Assembly: GCF_963662805.1 (NCBI RefSeq)
Contig: NZ_OY759869.1
Location: forward strand, 364,001-428,000
DNA length: 64,000 nt
Source of the DNA: an uncultured Cohaesibacter sp.
GTDB taxonomy: Bacteria > Pseudomonadota > Alphaproteobacteria > Rhizobiales > Cohaesibacteraceae
Direction of reading: 5' to 3'
Below are positions 7,924-16,740 of this stretch, one piece after another (position 1 is the stretch's first letter; each line of letters begins with the position of its first letter). The notes under the pieces are model-generated. The model was given only the letters and a program-made list of their open reading frames with translations, was not told the DNA's origin and did not search any database. The translations under genes and the position numbers were made by a program.

Positions 7924-9396
7924 TCAGCCCTTTTGATGGGGCATGACAGCTTCTGCTTCGATCTCTACGCGATACGGACCCACAAGCTTTGCGACTTGTA
8001 GAAGTGTGTTTGCAGGGCAAGTCTCAGAGAAGAAGCGCCCATGTGCTATCGACACGGCTTCGCAATCATCAACGTCAACGAGGTAGATCCGGGTTCGCAC
8101 GATATGCTCTGGCCCGGCGCCATGTGCTCTGATGGCGCCAATTATTTTGTCCAGAATGTAGGTCGTCTGAGAACCTGCGTCATTGGGCGCGACAGCGTGG
8201 TCCGCACCGTGGGTGGCTGTGGTGCCGGAGACGAGGATGCGATCACCAACGCGAATGGCTCGGCAATATCCCGCCAGTGGTTCCCATTTCGAGCCAGAGA
8301 AAACACGCCCGCGATCGTCAAGTGTCTCATCTGGAACGGCTGGGTTGACCGGTGCAATCGAGGAGAGGTGATGAGATAGATCGCCTGATGCCGTCAAAAA
8401 TGGCGGCTTGCGATATTCATCACCGCAATCTCCCGGTACCGGTGTCATCTTGGAAAAAACAGTCTCAAGGGCTTTATAGTCTTCGGCATCGAGCCTGAAT
8501 TTGAAAACATTGAGATTGCTGGCCCTATGCTCCGATTCTGTGATGCGGGCGCCGATAATGGTCGCAGCGACTGCGTCATGCTCCAACACCCAACGGCTGG
8601 CAACGTTGGAAAGCGAAACGCCGTGCTTGTCGGCAATCGCTTTTGCGGTCGTCAGCAGCTCCTGAAAGACATCCCATCCGCCTGTGGTATCGATGAAGCG
8701 TTTGTATTTCATACGACTCCAGTCGGTGATCTCTGTCGGTTCTGCTTTGCCCAGCCAGCGTTTAGAGATGAAGCCGCCGCAGAGTGTGCCATAGGCGAGG
8801 AGTTTGACGCCATATTTGGCGCAAAGGTCAGAGAGAGGGCCTGCGGCCCGATGATCGACCAAAGAGAAGCTGACTTGGTTGGAAACGACTTTGATGCCTT
8901 CTTCCAGTGCCAGAGCCAGATGAGCGGCGTCGAAGTTGGTAACCCCGATTGCATTGATCAGGCCTTCGTCTCGCAACTTTTCCAGTTCATGCATGGCATC
9001 AAGCCAGCGCGGATCCTCAAAGCTCCACCAGTGGAACTGCAACAAGTCAACCTTGGATACGCCAAGGCGATCGAGGCGCTCTTGGACACCGGCGCGAACA
9101 ACTTCCGGCGTCATCGGTCCGGGTTCGGGACACCATTTGGTGAAAGCGCGGATCGGGGAGTCTTCGGGGCTGTTGGCGAGCAGGGCTCCAGTGATCAGTT
9201 CTGCCGAGCCATAATGATCAGCCATATCGAAACTATCAAAACCTGCCTCTGCATAGGCCGCAAGCTTCGGCGCAGTTTCTTCCGGATCGAGCAGGGTTCC
9301 ATCTTTTTCCAGATCGGCAACCTGCCACAGACCACAAACGAGGCGGGAGATATTGAGCCCGGGGGCGAGTTCGATGCGATCAGGTGTATCAGACAT
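7924..9396 (-). CDS. Aldo/keto reductase fused to a C-terminal RidA-like domain
   Basis: A 490-residue two-domain protein. Residues 1 to about 335 form an aldo/keto reductase TIM barrel with the full tetrad: D57 and Y62 (FDMADHYG), K87 (AFTKWC) and H122 (QFHWWS). Residues about 355-490 form a YjgF/YER057c/RidA-like domain (RAIRVGDRILVSGTTATHG, later VEIEAEAV). In the RidA part, the arginine that imine-hydrolysing members carry after PA is replaced by asparagine (N463 in CPANTLL), as in subfamilies without proven deaminase activity. It overlaps the end of the LivM-type permease gene by a few bases and closes the Liv-type ABC operon. The pairing suggests reduction of a carbonyl or imine next to handling of a reactive enamine or lactam intermediate. 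Substrate unknown. Confidence 0.88.
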   Translation of the reverse strand: MSDTPDRIELAPGLNISRLVCGLWQVADLEKDGTLLDPEETAPKLAAYAEAGFDSFDMADHYGSAELITGALLANSPEDSPIRAFTKWCPEPGPMTPEVVRAGVQERLDRLGVSKVDLLQFHWWSFEDPRWLDAMHELEKLRDEGLINAIGVTNFDAAHLALALEEGIKVVSNQVSFSLVDHRAAGPLSDLCAKYGVKLLAYGTLCGGFISKRWLGKAEPTEITDWSRMKYKRFIDTTGGWDVFQELLTTAKAIADKHGVSLSNVASRWVLEHDAVAATIIGARITESEHRASNLNVFKFRLDAEDYKALETVFSKMTPVPGDCGDEYRKPPFLTASGDLSHHLSSIAPVNPAVPDETLDDRGRVFSGSKWEPLAGYCRAIRVGDRILVSGTTATHGADHAVAPNDAGSQTTYILDKIIGAIRAHGAGPEHIVRTRIYLVDVDDCEAVSIAHGRFFSETCPANTLLQVAKLVGPYRVEIEAEAVMPHQKG

Positions 9397-10387
9397 TTGT
9401 CTTTTGTCCTTCAGATAGAGACTTTGGTGCGCGGCGAAGGGCTCGCCGCAACGGCGCGCGCAGGGTGCCTGCCTCGCCTAAAATTCCATAAGGGCGCACT
9501 ATCAACACAAGGCAAAGCGCAACGCCGATAAGCACGATTTGTAACGAGGCTGCACGGGCCTGTTGGTCTGATGGGAAGACGCTTGCGACGAGGCTACCCG
9601 AAAGGGCCCAGATGGCCCAAACCAGCACGGCTCCGAGAATGGCTCCACGCATGTTGCCAGACCCTCCGATAATCAACATGGTCCAGACCTGAAAAGTGAG
9701 GGTGGGCAGATAATTGTCCGGAGCAATGAAGCCGATGAAATGAGCCTGCGCTGCACCGCCAAGCCCCATGACAAAACCACCGATGGCAAAAGCCTGCAGG
9801 CGATAGGTGACGGGATCCTTGCCTAGTGCCTTGGCTGCTTCTTCGTCTTCTCGCAGAGCCCGCAGCACACGCCCCCACGGCGAACGCGTCAGGCGCTGCA
9901 GGGCAAGATAGCAGACCAGAACCAAGAGAATCAGAACGCCGAGATTGGCAACGGCGAATAGACCCGGTCGGTCTGCCAAGCTGCCAAAGGGGCGTGGAAT
10001 GAAACCGATGCCAAACGGGCCACCGGTGATGCTTTCCAGATTGAGCAGAGCAAGCTGAATGACGACGGCTGCACCAAATGTTGCGATGGCCAGATAGTCT
10101 GATCTTAGGCGCAGTGTCAGCGCTCCAAGCAGGAAGCAGAGCAAACCGGCTCCCAGTCCACCACCCAACCAGCCAATGACAACTGGCAAATCAAAACCAC
10201 CAAGACGCCCGTCAATTGATGGCGTTGTCAGGATTGAGGAAATATAGGCTCCAACGGCCACGAAGCCAGCCACGCCCACATTGAACAGCCCGGTCTGGCC
10301 CCACTGCAAATTGAGTCCCAGGCAAATGACTGCGTAGGTCAAGGCCATGGTCAGGAAAAAGGCACCATAGGAAAGAATGTCGATCAT
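9389..10387 (-). CDS. Branched-chain amino acid-type ABC permease, LivM type
   Basis: A 332-residue integral membrane permease with about nine hydrophobic segments and the LivM motif region GRVLRALREDEEAAKALGKDP, the coupling loop to the ATPases. The ATG at 10387 overlaps the LivH-type stop as ATGA, giving translational coupling; an upstream in-frame ATG at 10468 is unlikely. It partners the LivH-type permease at 10384-11298. The ATP-binding subunit of LivG type in this operon is frameshifted, so the transporter may be impaired or may borrow an ATPase. Such systems carry amino acids but also amides, urea and many aromatic or heterocyclic acids. Confidence 0.9.
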   Translation of the reverse strand: MIDILSYGAFFLTMALTYAVICLGLNLQWGQTGLFNVGVAGFVAVGAYISSILTTPSIDGRLGGFDLPVVIGWLGGGLGAGLLCFLLGALTLRLRSDYLAIATFGAAVVIQLALLNLESITGGPFGIGFIPRPFGSLADRPGLFAVANLGVLILLVLVCYLALQRLTRSPWGRVLRALREDEEAAKALGKDPVTYRLQAFAIGGFVMGLGGAAQAHFIGFIAPDNYLPTLTFQVWTMLIIGGSGNMRGAILGAVLVWAIWALSGSLVASVFPSDQQARAASLQIVLIGVALCLVLIVRPYGILGEAGTLRAPLRRALRRAPKSLSEGQKTNV

Positions 10388-11298
10388 GCCATGGCCTTTC
10401 CGAAAATGCCTTGAGGGCGCATGAGCAGCATTGCAACGAGAATGATGAAGGAAACGGCAGCGCGCCATTCTGCTCCGATCGCCTGAACTGTGAAGGCTTC
10501 TGCAAGACCGACAATCAGGCCAGCAAGCATGGCGCCGGGTACAGAGCCAATGCCACCCAGTATGGCGGCGGCAAATAGCGGAAGCAGCAGGTCGAGCCCC
10601 ATGGTCGGACGGATCTGGACGACAACGCCGGACATGATGCCGCCGACCGCAGCCAGCGCAGCACCGAGCATCCAGACCATGCGAATGACAGCTCTGGTGT
10701 CAATTCCGGCAAGGCTTGCCAATTCGGGATTTTCCGAGACAGCGCGCATGGAACGGCCTGCTGCGGAATAGGTAAGCATCAGGTGCACCAGAGTTACCAT
10801 GACAACAGCCAGCAGAAGAACCAGAAGCTGGTCAGGGGTCGCGCGCAACCCGGGCAGGATTGGGCGTGATATCTGCAAGGCGTTCGTAAAATAGGCAGGG
10901 CTGGATGTGTAGATGAATTCAAGCAGATTGCGCAAGGCGAGCGCTGCGCCAAAGGAAGACATGACCAGAATGATCTGGGCCGACCCGGCATTGCGCAAGC
11001 GGCCAAATAACAGCCAGTCGACCATTAGGGCAAGAAGCCCTGTCAGGATCATCGAAGCGATCATGGCAATCGGAACCGACCAGCCGAAAGAGAAAGGGCC
11101 GATTGGCGTCCCAAGGCCGGGGAGCATCGCACTGAAGGCTGCACTTGACGTCAAGGCCAAATAGGCTCCCCAGGATAACAGTTCCCCATGGGCAAAGTTC
11201 GCAAAGCGCAGAATGGAATAGGTGAGTGTCACGCCGATGGCGCCAAGACCAATGATCGAGCCGTTGACGAGGCCGTCCATGATGGGTTGCAAGGTCAT
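10384..11298 (-). CDS. Branched-chain amino acid-type ABC permease, LivH type
   Basis: A 304-residue permease of the LivH family. The N-terminus (GLVNGSIIGLGAIGVTLTYSILRFANFAHGE in pattern) is the family hallmark, and GRSMRAVSENPELASLAGID is the ATPase-docking loop. About eight hydrophobic segments are visible. It is coupled by ATGA overlaps to both the LivF-type ATPase upstream and the LivM-type permease downstream. Confidence 0.92.
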   Translation of the reverse strand: MTLQPIMDGLVNGSIIGLGAIGVTLTYSILRFANFAHGELLSWGAYLALTSSAAFSAMLPGLGTPIGPFSFGWSVPIAMIASMILTGLLALMVDWLLFGRLRNAGSAQIILVMSSFGAALALRNLLEFIYTSSPAYFTNALQISRPILPGLRATPDQLLVLLLAVVMVTLVHLMLTYSAAGRSMRAVSENPELASLAGIDTRAVIRMVWMLGAALAAVGGIMSGVVVQIRPTMGLDLLLPLFAAAILGGIGSVPGAMLAGLIVGLAEAFTVQAIGAEWRAAVSFIILVAMLLMRPQGIFGKAMA

Positions 11299-12032
11299 TG
11301 GACCGTCTCCTCAGAAACGCCGCCAAGATAGAGCTCGGCAACGACAGGGTCCCCAGCCAGATCGACAGACGCTGCGTCGTGAGCCACTTTGCCCTCTACC
11401 AGAATGACGCCCCGCGAGGAGACAGCCAGCCCGACACGAACATTCTGTTCAACAAGCAGGATCGTGACACCCCCTTGATTGATCATCTTGATGCGCTCGA
11501 AGACCTCATCGACCAACAGCGGGGACAGCCCGGCAGAAGGTTCATCAAGAATGAGCACCTGTGGATCCGTGATCAGAGCGCGGGCAACAGCGAGCATTTG
11601 TCTCTGTCCGCCAGACAGGGATCCTGCCCTTGTGGCTGGGCGTTTGGCCAAGTCCGGGAACATGGCGAACATTGCTTCAATGCGTTCAAGGCGAAGCTTT
11701 TTGGGCAGAATTTGCGCCGAAATCTGAAGATTTTCGCGAATGCTCATCTGTGTGAAGATGTTTTCCGTCTGGGGCACAAATGTCATGCCGCTATGCAGCT
11801 TTTTGTACGCAGGCGATCGGGTTATTTCTTTGCCCTTGAGAAAAACCTGCCCGGAATGGATTGGCACCAATCCGGCAATTGCCTTGACCAAGGTTGACTT
11901 GCCTGCTCCGTTCGGGCCGAGCAATACGACGAATTCTCCTTTTTTAATGGTCAGATCGACGCCCCTGATGATCGGCAGGTCAGGCTGATATCCCGCTTTT
12001 AAATCCTGAACGGTCAGAATATCTCCGGTCAT
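11295..12032 (-). CDS. Branched-chain amino acid-type ABC ATP-binding protein, LivF type
   Basis: A 245-residue ATPase. Walker A GPNGAGKSTLVKAIAGL, signature LSGGQRQMLAVARALI and Walker B VLILDEPSAGLSP are intact, and the C-terminus has the LivF-type short tail. It overlaps the stop of the LivG-type gene and the start of the LivH-type gene. Unlike its LivG partner it has no frameshift. Confidence 0.92.
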   Translation of the reverse strand: MTGDILTVQDLKAGYQPDLPIIRGVDLTIKKGEFVVLLGPNGAGKSTLVKAIAGLVPIHSGQVFLKGKEITRSPAYKKLHSGMTFVPQTENIFTQMSIRENLQISAQILPKKLRLERIEAMFAMFPDLAKRPATRAGSLSGGQRQMLAVARALITDPQVLILDEPSAGLSPLLVDEVFERIKMINQGGVTILLVEQNVRVGLAVSSRGVILVEGKVAHDAASVDLAGDPVVAELYLGGVSEETVQ

Positions 12033-12849
12033 GCGACATCTCCGAGATAGGCGCGAATGACGTCAGGATCGCGAACAACCTCTTTAGGAAGGCCCTCGGC
12101 GAGCTTTTGACCCAGAGCCATTACCGTCACGCGGGAACAGAGCCGCGCAACCATATCCATGTTGTGTTCGATGAGCAGGATTGAAACGCCCTGTTCGTTG
12201 AGGGTGACAATCCTCGCCATAATGTCCTGCAACAAGGTCGGGTTCACACCTGCAGCTGGTTCGTCGAGCAGGATGACCTTGGGATCCGCCATCAGGATAC
12301 GAGCCAGCTCAAGCAGACTTACGCTGGCCGCCCGAAAGGACGCGTGCTTTTTCATTTTCCAGATGAGAGAGCATCAGGAAGTCTGTCAGATGACGAGCTT
12401 TTTCCAAGGCACGGGCTTCGTCATTGCGGCTTTTCCCAGGGCGAAAGAATGCGCCTATGGCTTTCTCTCCAGATTGATCCTGAGCGCCGCAAAGCACATT
12501 TTCCAGAACTGTCATTTCAGGAAAGGGGCGAGGGATCTGAAAAGTTCGGCCCAAGCCGCGCTTTAGCCTCTTCTCTGCGCCTTCGCGGCTGACATCGTGC
12601 CCGTCAAGCACAATGGTGCCTGAACTGGGAAGCAGTGAACCTGCCAGCATGTTGAACATCGTGGTTTTGCCGGCGCCGTTCGGTCCAATCAGACCCAAAA
12701 TCTCTCCCTGATACAGATCGAGGGATAAATCGCTAACGGCTTTGAAGCCCTGAAAGCTTGCGCGTCAGTGATCGGGCTGTCAGAATTGGCGCGTTTTTGG
12801 TCGGGCTGGTCTCTTTGGGACCTTTTGAGCCTTCCAGTGTCTGCGTCAT
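12029..12849 (-). pseudogene. Branched-chain amino acid-type ABC ATP-binding protein, LivG type, with two frameshifts
   Basis: All the parts of a LivG ATPase of about 273 residues are present in order but in three frames. The start MTQTLEGSKG runs to SLTRK, where an extra base near 12756 (AAG-C-TTT) throws the frame into a stop. After it the frame continues FQGFKAVSDLSLDLYQGEILG and Walker A GPNGAGKTT up to LSGGQRK. A second extra base near 12317 (AAG-T-CTG) shifts again, and LLELARILMADPK with Walker B VILLDEPAAGV follows to the normal end. Both indels follow an Arg-Lys codon pair (CGY AAG) and add one pyrimidine. The rest of the operon is intact. Either the gene is newly inactivated, or the assembly has errors, or frameshifting is used; the last is least likely. 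The ATG at 12849 is the best start. Confidence 0.85.
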
Positions 12850-13038
12850 CTCATCCCCAGCTTGGTGCTGATCTGCCCGCACGGCGATTGCGAGGGTCAC
12901 TTCGGGCAGATTTATCTTTATATCTTTGATCAAAGATTATTGACACAAGTTGCTATTGCAAGCAAAAAAAGAAGGAGCAACAGAAAATGCAAAAGAGATG
13001 GTGACTGAAACTCAGGCGGTGGGAGAAGCAACCAAATC
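12850..13038. promoter_or_regulatory. Divergent promoter/operator with a 16-bp perfect palindrome
   Basis: This spacer lies between the minus-strand Liv operon and the plus-strand GntR operon. ATCTTTGATCAAAGAT at 12922-12937 is a perfect palindrome, the kind of site bound by dimeric GntR/FadR-type regulators. TTGACA about 12 bases to its right is a plausible -35 element for the rightward promoter. The regulator encoded at 13039 is the obvious candidate ligand. Confidence 0.55.
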
Positions 13039-13776
13039 ATGAAAAACGTGCTACAGGCAGATCAGGCCGTTGAAGAAAAGGCTATTCCCGGCTTGGGGGC
13101 GGTCGCGCGCGAATCCTTGCAAGAGCGCGTCTATCAAGAACTGGCCCGCTCTCTGATGCATGGAGTTTTCACCGCCGGGCAGGTGTTGCGCATGCAAGCT
13201 TTGGCTGACACGTTGCAGGTTTCCATCATGCCAGTACGCGAAGCGTTGGCGCGTCTGGTCTCTGATCAGGCATTAGAGATGATGCCCAATCGTTCGACCC
13301 GAGTGCCGCTGATAACGCCCGCCCGACTTGAAGATCTTGCCAGCGTTCGCTGTCTCATCGAAGGCGAACTCGTGCGCTTGGCGACGCAAAAGATCGAAGA
13401 GGCGACGCTCGAAAGCTTGCGAGAGATGACAGCAGCCTGCGAGTCGGCTTTTGAAAAGCCCCTTGATGACGAACAGCTGAACATAACATCTGGCCTGAAC
13501 TATCAATTTCATTTCACTGTCTATGGTGCTGCCGGGTCGGACGTCTTGCTGCCAATTGTACGTAGCCTCTGGATGCAGTCGGGGCCTTTTGTCCGCGCGT
13601 CAGCGCTCGTCTACGGGCGCAAGCCATCCATGACAGCAGTGCATCATCACTGGGCCCTAATTGATGCGCTGGCGGCAGGGGATGCCGATGCGTCTGTTGC
13701 GGCTTTGCATAACGACATCACCCAATCCTTCAACTTGTTGCGCGATGAGATCGCCGAAGGAGCTTTGGATGAGTGA
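13039..13776 (+). CDS. GntR-family (FCD domain) transcriptional regulator
   Basis: A 245-residue GntR regulator. Residues about 30-95 hold the winged helix (ESLQERVYQELARSLMHGVF, ADTLQVSIMPVREALARLV), and residues about 105-235 form an all-helical FCD effector domain (ASVRCLIEGELVRLA, then HHHWALIDALAAGDADASVAALHNDI). It is divergent from the Liv operon and is followed by genes of the same module, so it probably controls both directions through the palindrome at 12922-12937. Its stop overlaps the next start. Confidence 0.9.
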   Translation: MKNVLQADQAVEEKAIPGLGAVARESLQERVYQELARSLMHGVFTAGQVLRMQALADTLQVSIMPVREALARLVSDQALEMMPNRSTRVPLITPARLEDLASVRCLIEGELVRLATQKIEEATLESLREMTAACESAFEKPLDDEQLNITSGLNYQFHFTVYGAAGSDVLLPIVRSLWMQSGPFVRASALVYGRKPSMTAVHHHWALIDALAAGDADASVAALHNDITQSFNLLRDEIAEGALDE

Positions 13777-14128
13777 CAGTTTTGAGTTATGGGATTTGCG
13801 GGTTGAAGTCGTTGCTCCAGAGGGCGGTGCAATCTATTGCGGCGCGAAGGTTGGTGATTATTTCGAATTGCAAGGCGAGATGATCCACATGACGCCCGGG
13901 CAGGGTTTTTCAATCTACTCTCTGGCTGCTCTTCTACCTTTATTGCCAGCCAAACAACGGGACACGCATCCCAATGACTGGATGAGTACCGACGCTGAAG
14001 TTGCTTGCCCTGATCCCAATTGTACTACGCGTTTTCGGATCACGCGCACGCGAAAGCGCACATTCAGCCATGCCGAAACAACTGCCGTTCCGCTTGATGT
14101 GACAACGGAACCTGAAAGTGAGACTTGA
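13769..14128 (+). CDS. TIGR04076-like small protein
   Basis: A 119-residue protein starting at the ATG that overlaps the GntR stop (ATGAGTGA). The pattern LRVEVVAPEGGAIYCGAKVGDYFELQGE with later GQGFSIYSLAALLPLLPAKQR and a CPDPNC motif matches the TIGR04076 family of small proteins of unknown function, often found beside aldo/keto reductases. Cysteine pairs suggest metal or redox binding. It is coupled between the regulator and the second reductase. No function is claimed. Confidence 0.7.
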   Translation: MSDSFELWDLRVEVVAPEGGAIYCGAKVGDYFELQGEMIHMTPGQGFSIYSLAALLPLLPAKQRDTHPNDWMSTDAEVACPDPNCTTRFRITRTRKRTFSHAETTAVPLDVTTEPESET

Positions 14129-14129
14129 G

Positions 14130-15181
14130 ATGACCTCCTTCCCGAAATTCAGTCTGGCGTCTGACTATCAGTTTTCACGGGTCATCCGTGGTGGTTGGCA
14201 ATTGGCTGGTGGTCACGGGGAGATTGATAGCAGGTCTGCGGTGGACGATCTGGTTGCCACTGCAGAGGCAGGCATTACCACATTCGATTGTGCTGATATC
14301 TATACGGGCGTTGAGGAAATCATCGGTGCTTTCCGCAAGGTCTATGCTGATAAACATGGTGCGACTGCGCTCGACGCAATTCATGTTCATACCAAGTGTG
14401 TGCCCGACCTCGATAAACTTTCCAGTCTGACACGCCCGCAATTGCAGGAAACCATCGATCGTTCGCGTTCCCGTCTTGGTGTTGAACGCCTCGATCTGGT
14501 CCAGTTCCACTGGTGGGATTATGAGCTGGGAGATTGGCTGCAAGCGATGCACTGGCTCCATGAGTTTCAGCAGGAAGGGCGTTTGCGTTTCCTTGGCTGT
14601 ACCAATTTTGACAGCGATCATGTGGCAGCCATGAAGGCAGAAGGTTTGCCGCTGGCTACGATCCAGCTGCAATATTCCCTTCTTGATCGACGTCCTGAAA
14701 AACGCATGGCATCCCTTGCCGAGAAGCATGAGTTCCATTTCCTCTGCTATGGCACGGTCGCGGGGGCTTCCTGTCTGATCGCTGGTTGGGCGTGGCTGAG
14801 CCGCAAGGCGAATTAGAAAATCGTTCGCTGATCAAGTACAAGCTCATCATTGAGGACTTCGGTGGCTGGGACCTGTTTCAGGCCCTCTTGGAGACTTTGC
14901 GCAACATTGCCGACCGGCATGAAACCGATATCTCAACCATCGCTTCTGCCGCTGTTTTGGTACGCCCTGCTGTCGCCGGTGTTATTGTTGGTGGGCGAAA
15001 TCGCAGCCACCTTGAGGCCAATCTGGGCATTGGCGCCGTCCGACTGACGCCTGAAGATCTTACTGCTATCGACCATATTCTTTCTCAGTCGACCCCGCTT
15101 GAGGGCGACATTTACAGCTTGGAACGAGACCGCTTCGGGCGGCACGGTTCCATCATGAAGTATAATCTCAACAAAGAATAG
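14130..15181 (+). pseudogene. Aldo/keto reductase with a single frameshift
   Basis: An aldo/keto reductase of about 350 residues split by one indel. The first part carries the tetrad D53 and Y58 (FDCADIYTG), K89 (VHTKCV) and H127 (VQFHWWD), then goes off frame after LCYGTVAG. The second part resumes as WLGVAEPQGELENRSLIKYK and runs to the normal C-terminal region (VIVGGRNRSHLEANL). The break is in a run of five G at 14762-14766; six G would restore the frame. A homopolymer position makes sequencing error or phase variation as likely as true decay. It is related to the reductase half of 7924-9396, and both share FHWW after the catalytic His. The ATG at 14130 follows the upstream stop by one base. 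Confidence 0.85.
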
Positions 15182-15235
15182 GCAAAAGCCTTCGCCAATC
15201 AGGCCCGCGAGGGCCCCTTCCAACAGGAGCGTAAA

Positions 15236-16498
15236 ATGAAGAAAACTTGTTTGGCACCGCTGGCCGTTTTGGCAGGGCTGGGTGCGAGTATGGTGCCTGT
15301 CATGGCATGCGAAGTGGAAGTCGGAATGGTCATGGAACTGACCGGCCCGGCGGGTGTCTATGGTCAGGCGGGCGCCAAGGCCGTTGAGATGGCCTTCAAG
15401 GATCTCAATGAAGCCGGTGGGGTTCTTGGCTGTTCTTTGACCGCAGACACAAGGGATAGCCAGAGCCAGGGCAACGTTGCCGTGGATCAGGCCACACAGT
15501 TGGTCAATATCAAGCATGTGCCGGTTGTTATCGGTGGCATCATTTCTTCAGTTTCTTTGCCGATCCTGACTTCGGTCACCGCTCCTGCAAAGGTCGTTCA
15601 GGTATCTCCTGCGTCTTCTTCTCCTACGCTGACCCAATTGGGCAAGGAAGGAAAGACTGGCGGCTATTTCTTCCGCACGATCACCTCTGATGCGCTACAG
15701 GGGACGGCCGCAGCTCAATATGCTATCGATCAGGGCCTGAAGAAGCTCGCCATCATTCACGTCAACAACGATTTTGGCGTCAACATGATGCGTGAATTCT
15801 CCTCCACCTATAAAGCACTCGGCGGCGAGATTACCTCGGTTACCCCTTATAACGAAAAACAGGCCAACTATTCTTCGGAAGCGACGGCAGCTCTTTCTGG
15901 TGATCCTAAAGCGCTTTACCTGATCAGCTATCCGGTCGATGGTGCTACGATTGCGCGCGCGTGGATTTCCAATGGTGGCCCGCAGACGTTTCTGCTCAAT
16001 GATGGCATGAACTCATCTGACTTTATCAAGGCGGTTGGCGCTCAGTATCTCAATGGAGCTTATGGTACATCATCTGGTACCGATGAAACGGCTTCGACGA
16101 AATATTTCTATGACAATTTCGCTGCTTTCTCTGATGGTATCGCTCCTGATGCTCCAGCGGCTGATCGTTCTTACGACGCTGGTGCAATTGTTGGTCTGGC
16201 GATTGCCAAGGCTGGTGAAGCCAAGGCTGATAAGATCCGCGATGCAATTTTTGAAGTCACTGGCACTGAAGGGACGCCGATCTATGCAGGACCAGAAGAA
16301 TTTAAAAAGGCTCTGGACCTGATCAAGAAAGGCGAGAAAATTCGTTATGAAGGTGTCATTGGGCCTGTTGGCTTTGACAAATATGGCGATATCACTGGTC
16401 CATTCCGTCTTTGGAAAATCACAGATGGTTCGATTGAGACCACTGGCATGATGCAAGCCGATGAAGTGGCTGCCATCAAGGCAAAAGCCAACATGTAA
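15236..16498 (+). CDS. Periplasmic substrate-binding protein, LivJ type
   Basis: A 420-residue Leu/Ile/Val-type binding protein. A signal peptide covers about residues 1-24 (KKTCLAPLAVLAGLGASMVPVMA). The mature start EVEVGMVMELTGPAGVYGQAG is the family opening, and further conserved parts are VVIGGIISSVSLPI and KLAIIHVNNDFGVNM. GGAGCG lies just before the ATG. It is the last gene of the rightward operon and supplies the ligand to the Liv permeases encoded leftward at 9389-11298. Ligand unknown; the enzymes nearby suggest a nitrogen-containing carbonyl compound rather than a plain amino acid. Confidence 0.9.
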   Translation: MKKTCLAPLAVLAGLGASMVPVMACEVEVGMVMELTGPAGVYGQAGAKAVEMAFKDLNEAGGVLGCSLTADTRDSQSQGNVAVDQATQLVNIKHVPVVIGGIISSVSLPILTSVTAPAKVVQVSPASSSPTLTQLGKEGKTGGYFFRTITSDALQGTAAAQYAIDQGLKKLAIIHVNNDFGVNMMREFSSTYKALGGEITSVTPYNEKQANYSSEATAALSGDPKALYLISYPVDGATIARAWISNGGPQTFLLNDGMNSSDFIKAVGAQYLNGAYGTSSGTDETASTKYFYDNFAAFSDGIAPDAPAADRSYDAGAIVGLAIAKAGEAKADKIRDAIFEVTGTEGTPIYAGPEEFKKALDLIKKGEKIRYEGVIGPVGFDKYGDITGPFRLWKITDGSIETTGMMQADEVAAIKAKANM

Positions 16499-16534
16499 TC
16501 GAAGCCAAGCTTCAGAGAGTTTTCACAAAGAAAC

Positions 16535-16567
16535 GAAGCCGGAGGCGAACCCTCCGGCTTCTTTTTT
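16535..16567 (+). terminator. Rho-independent terminator after LivJ-type gene
   Basis: Stem GAAGCCGGAGG / CCTCCGGCTTC with a short loop and T6 tail, 36 bases after the stop codon. Confidence 0.9.
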
Positions 16568-16740
16568 AAGTTTAGAGCTAAGATTGAATGCTCCTTTGGC
16601 AATCAACCAGACAAACCTGCTAAGTGGTAATTTCTGGGACTGACCAACAGTGCTCCACATGCGGCTGGGGGGCATTACGCGAGTGAAGATGGAAAGCATG
16701 CTGTACAGGTTTTTACAACCAACAAGGCCTATCCAATGTT

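Noticed and set aside
12300..12770. Programmed frameshifting in the LivG-type gene
   Set aside because: Two separate shifts would be needed. One site has CTT T, which could slip, but the other (GCT TGA) is a poor slip site. Decay or sequence error is simpler.
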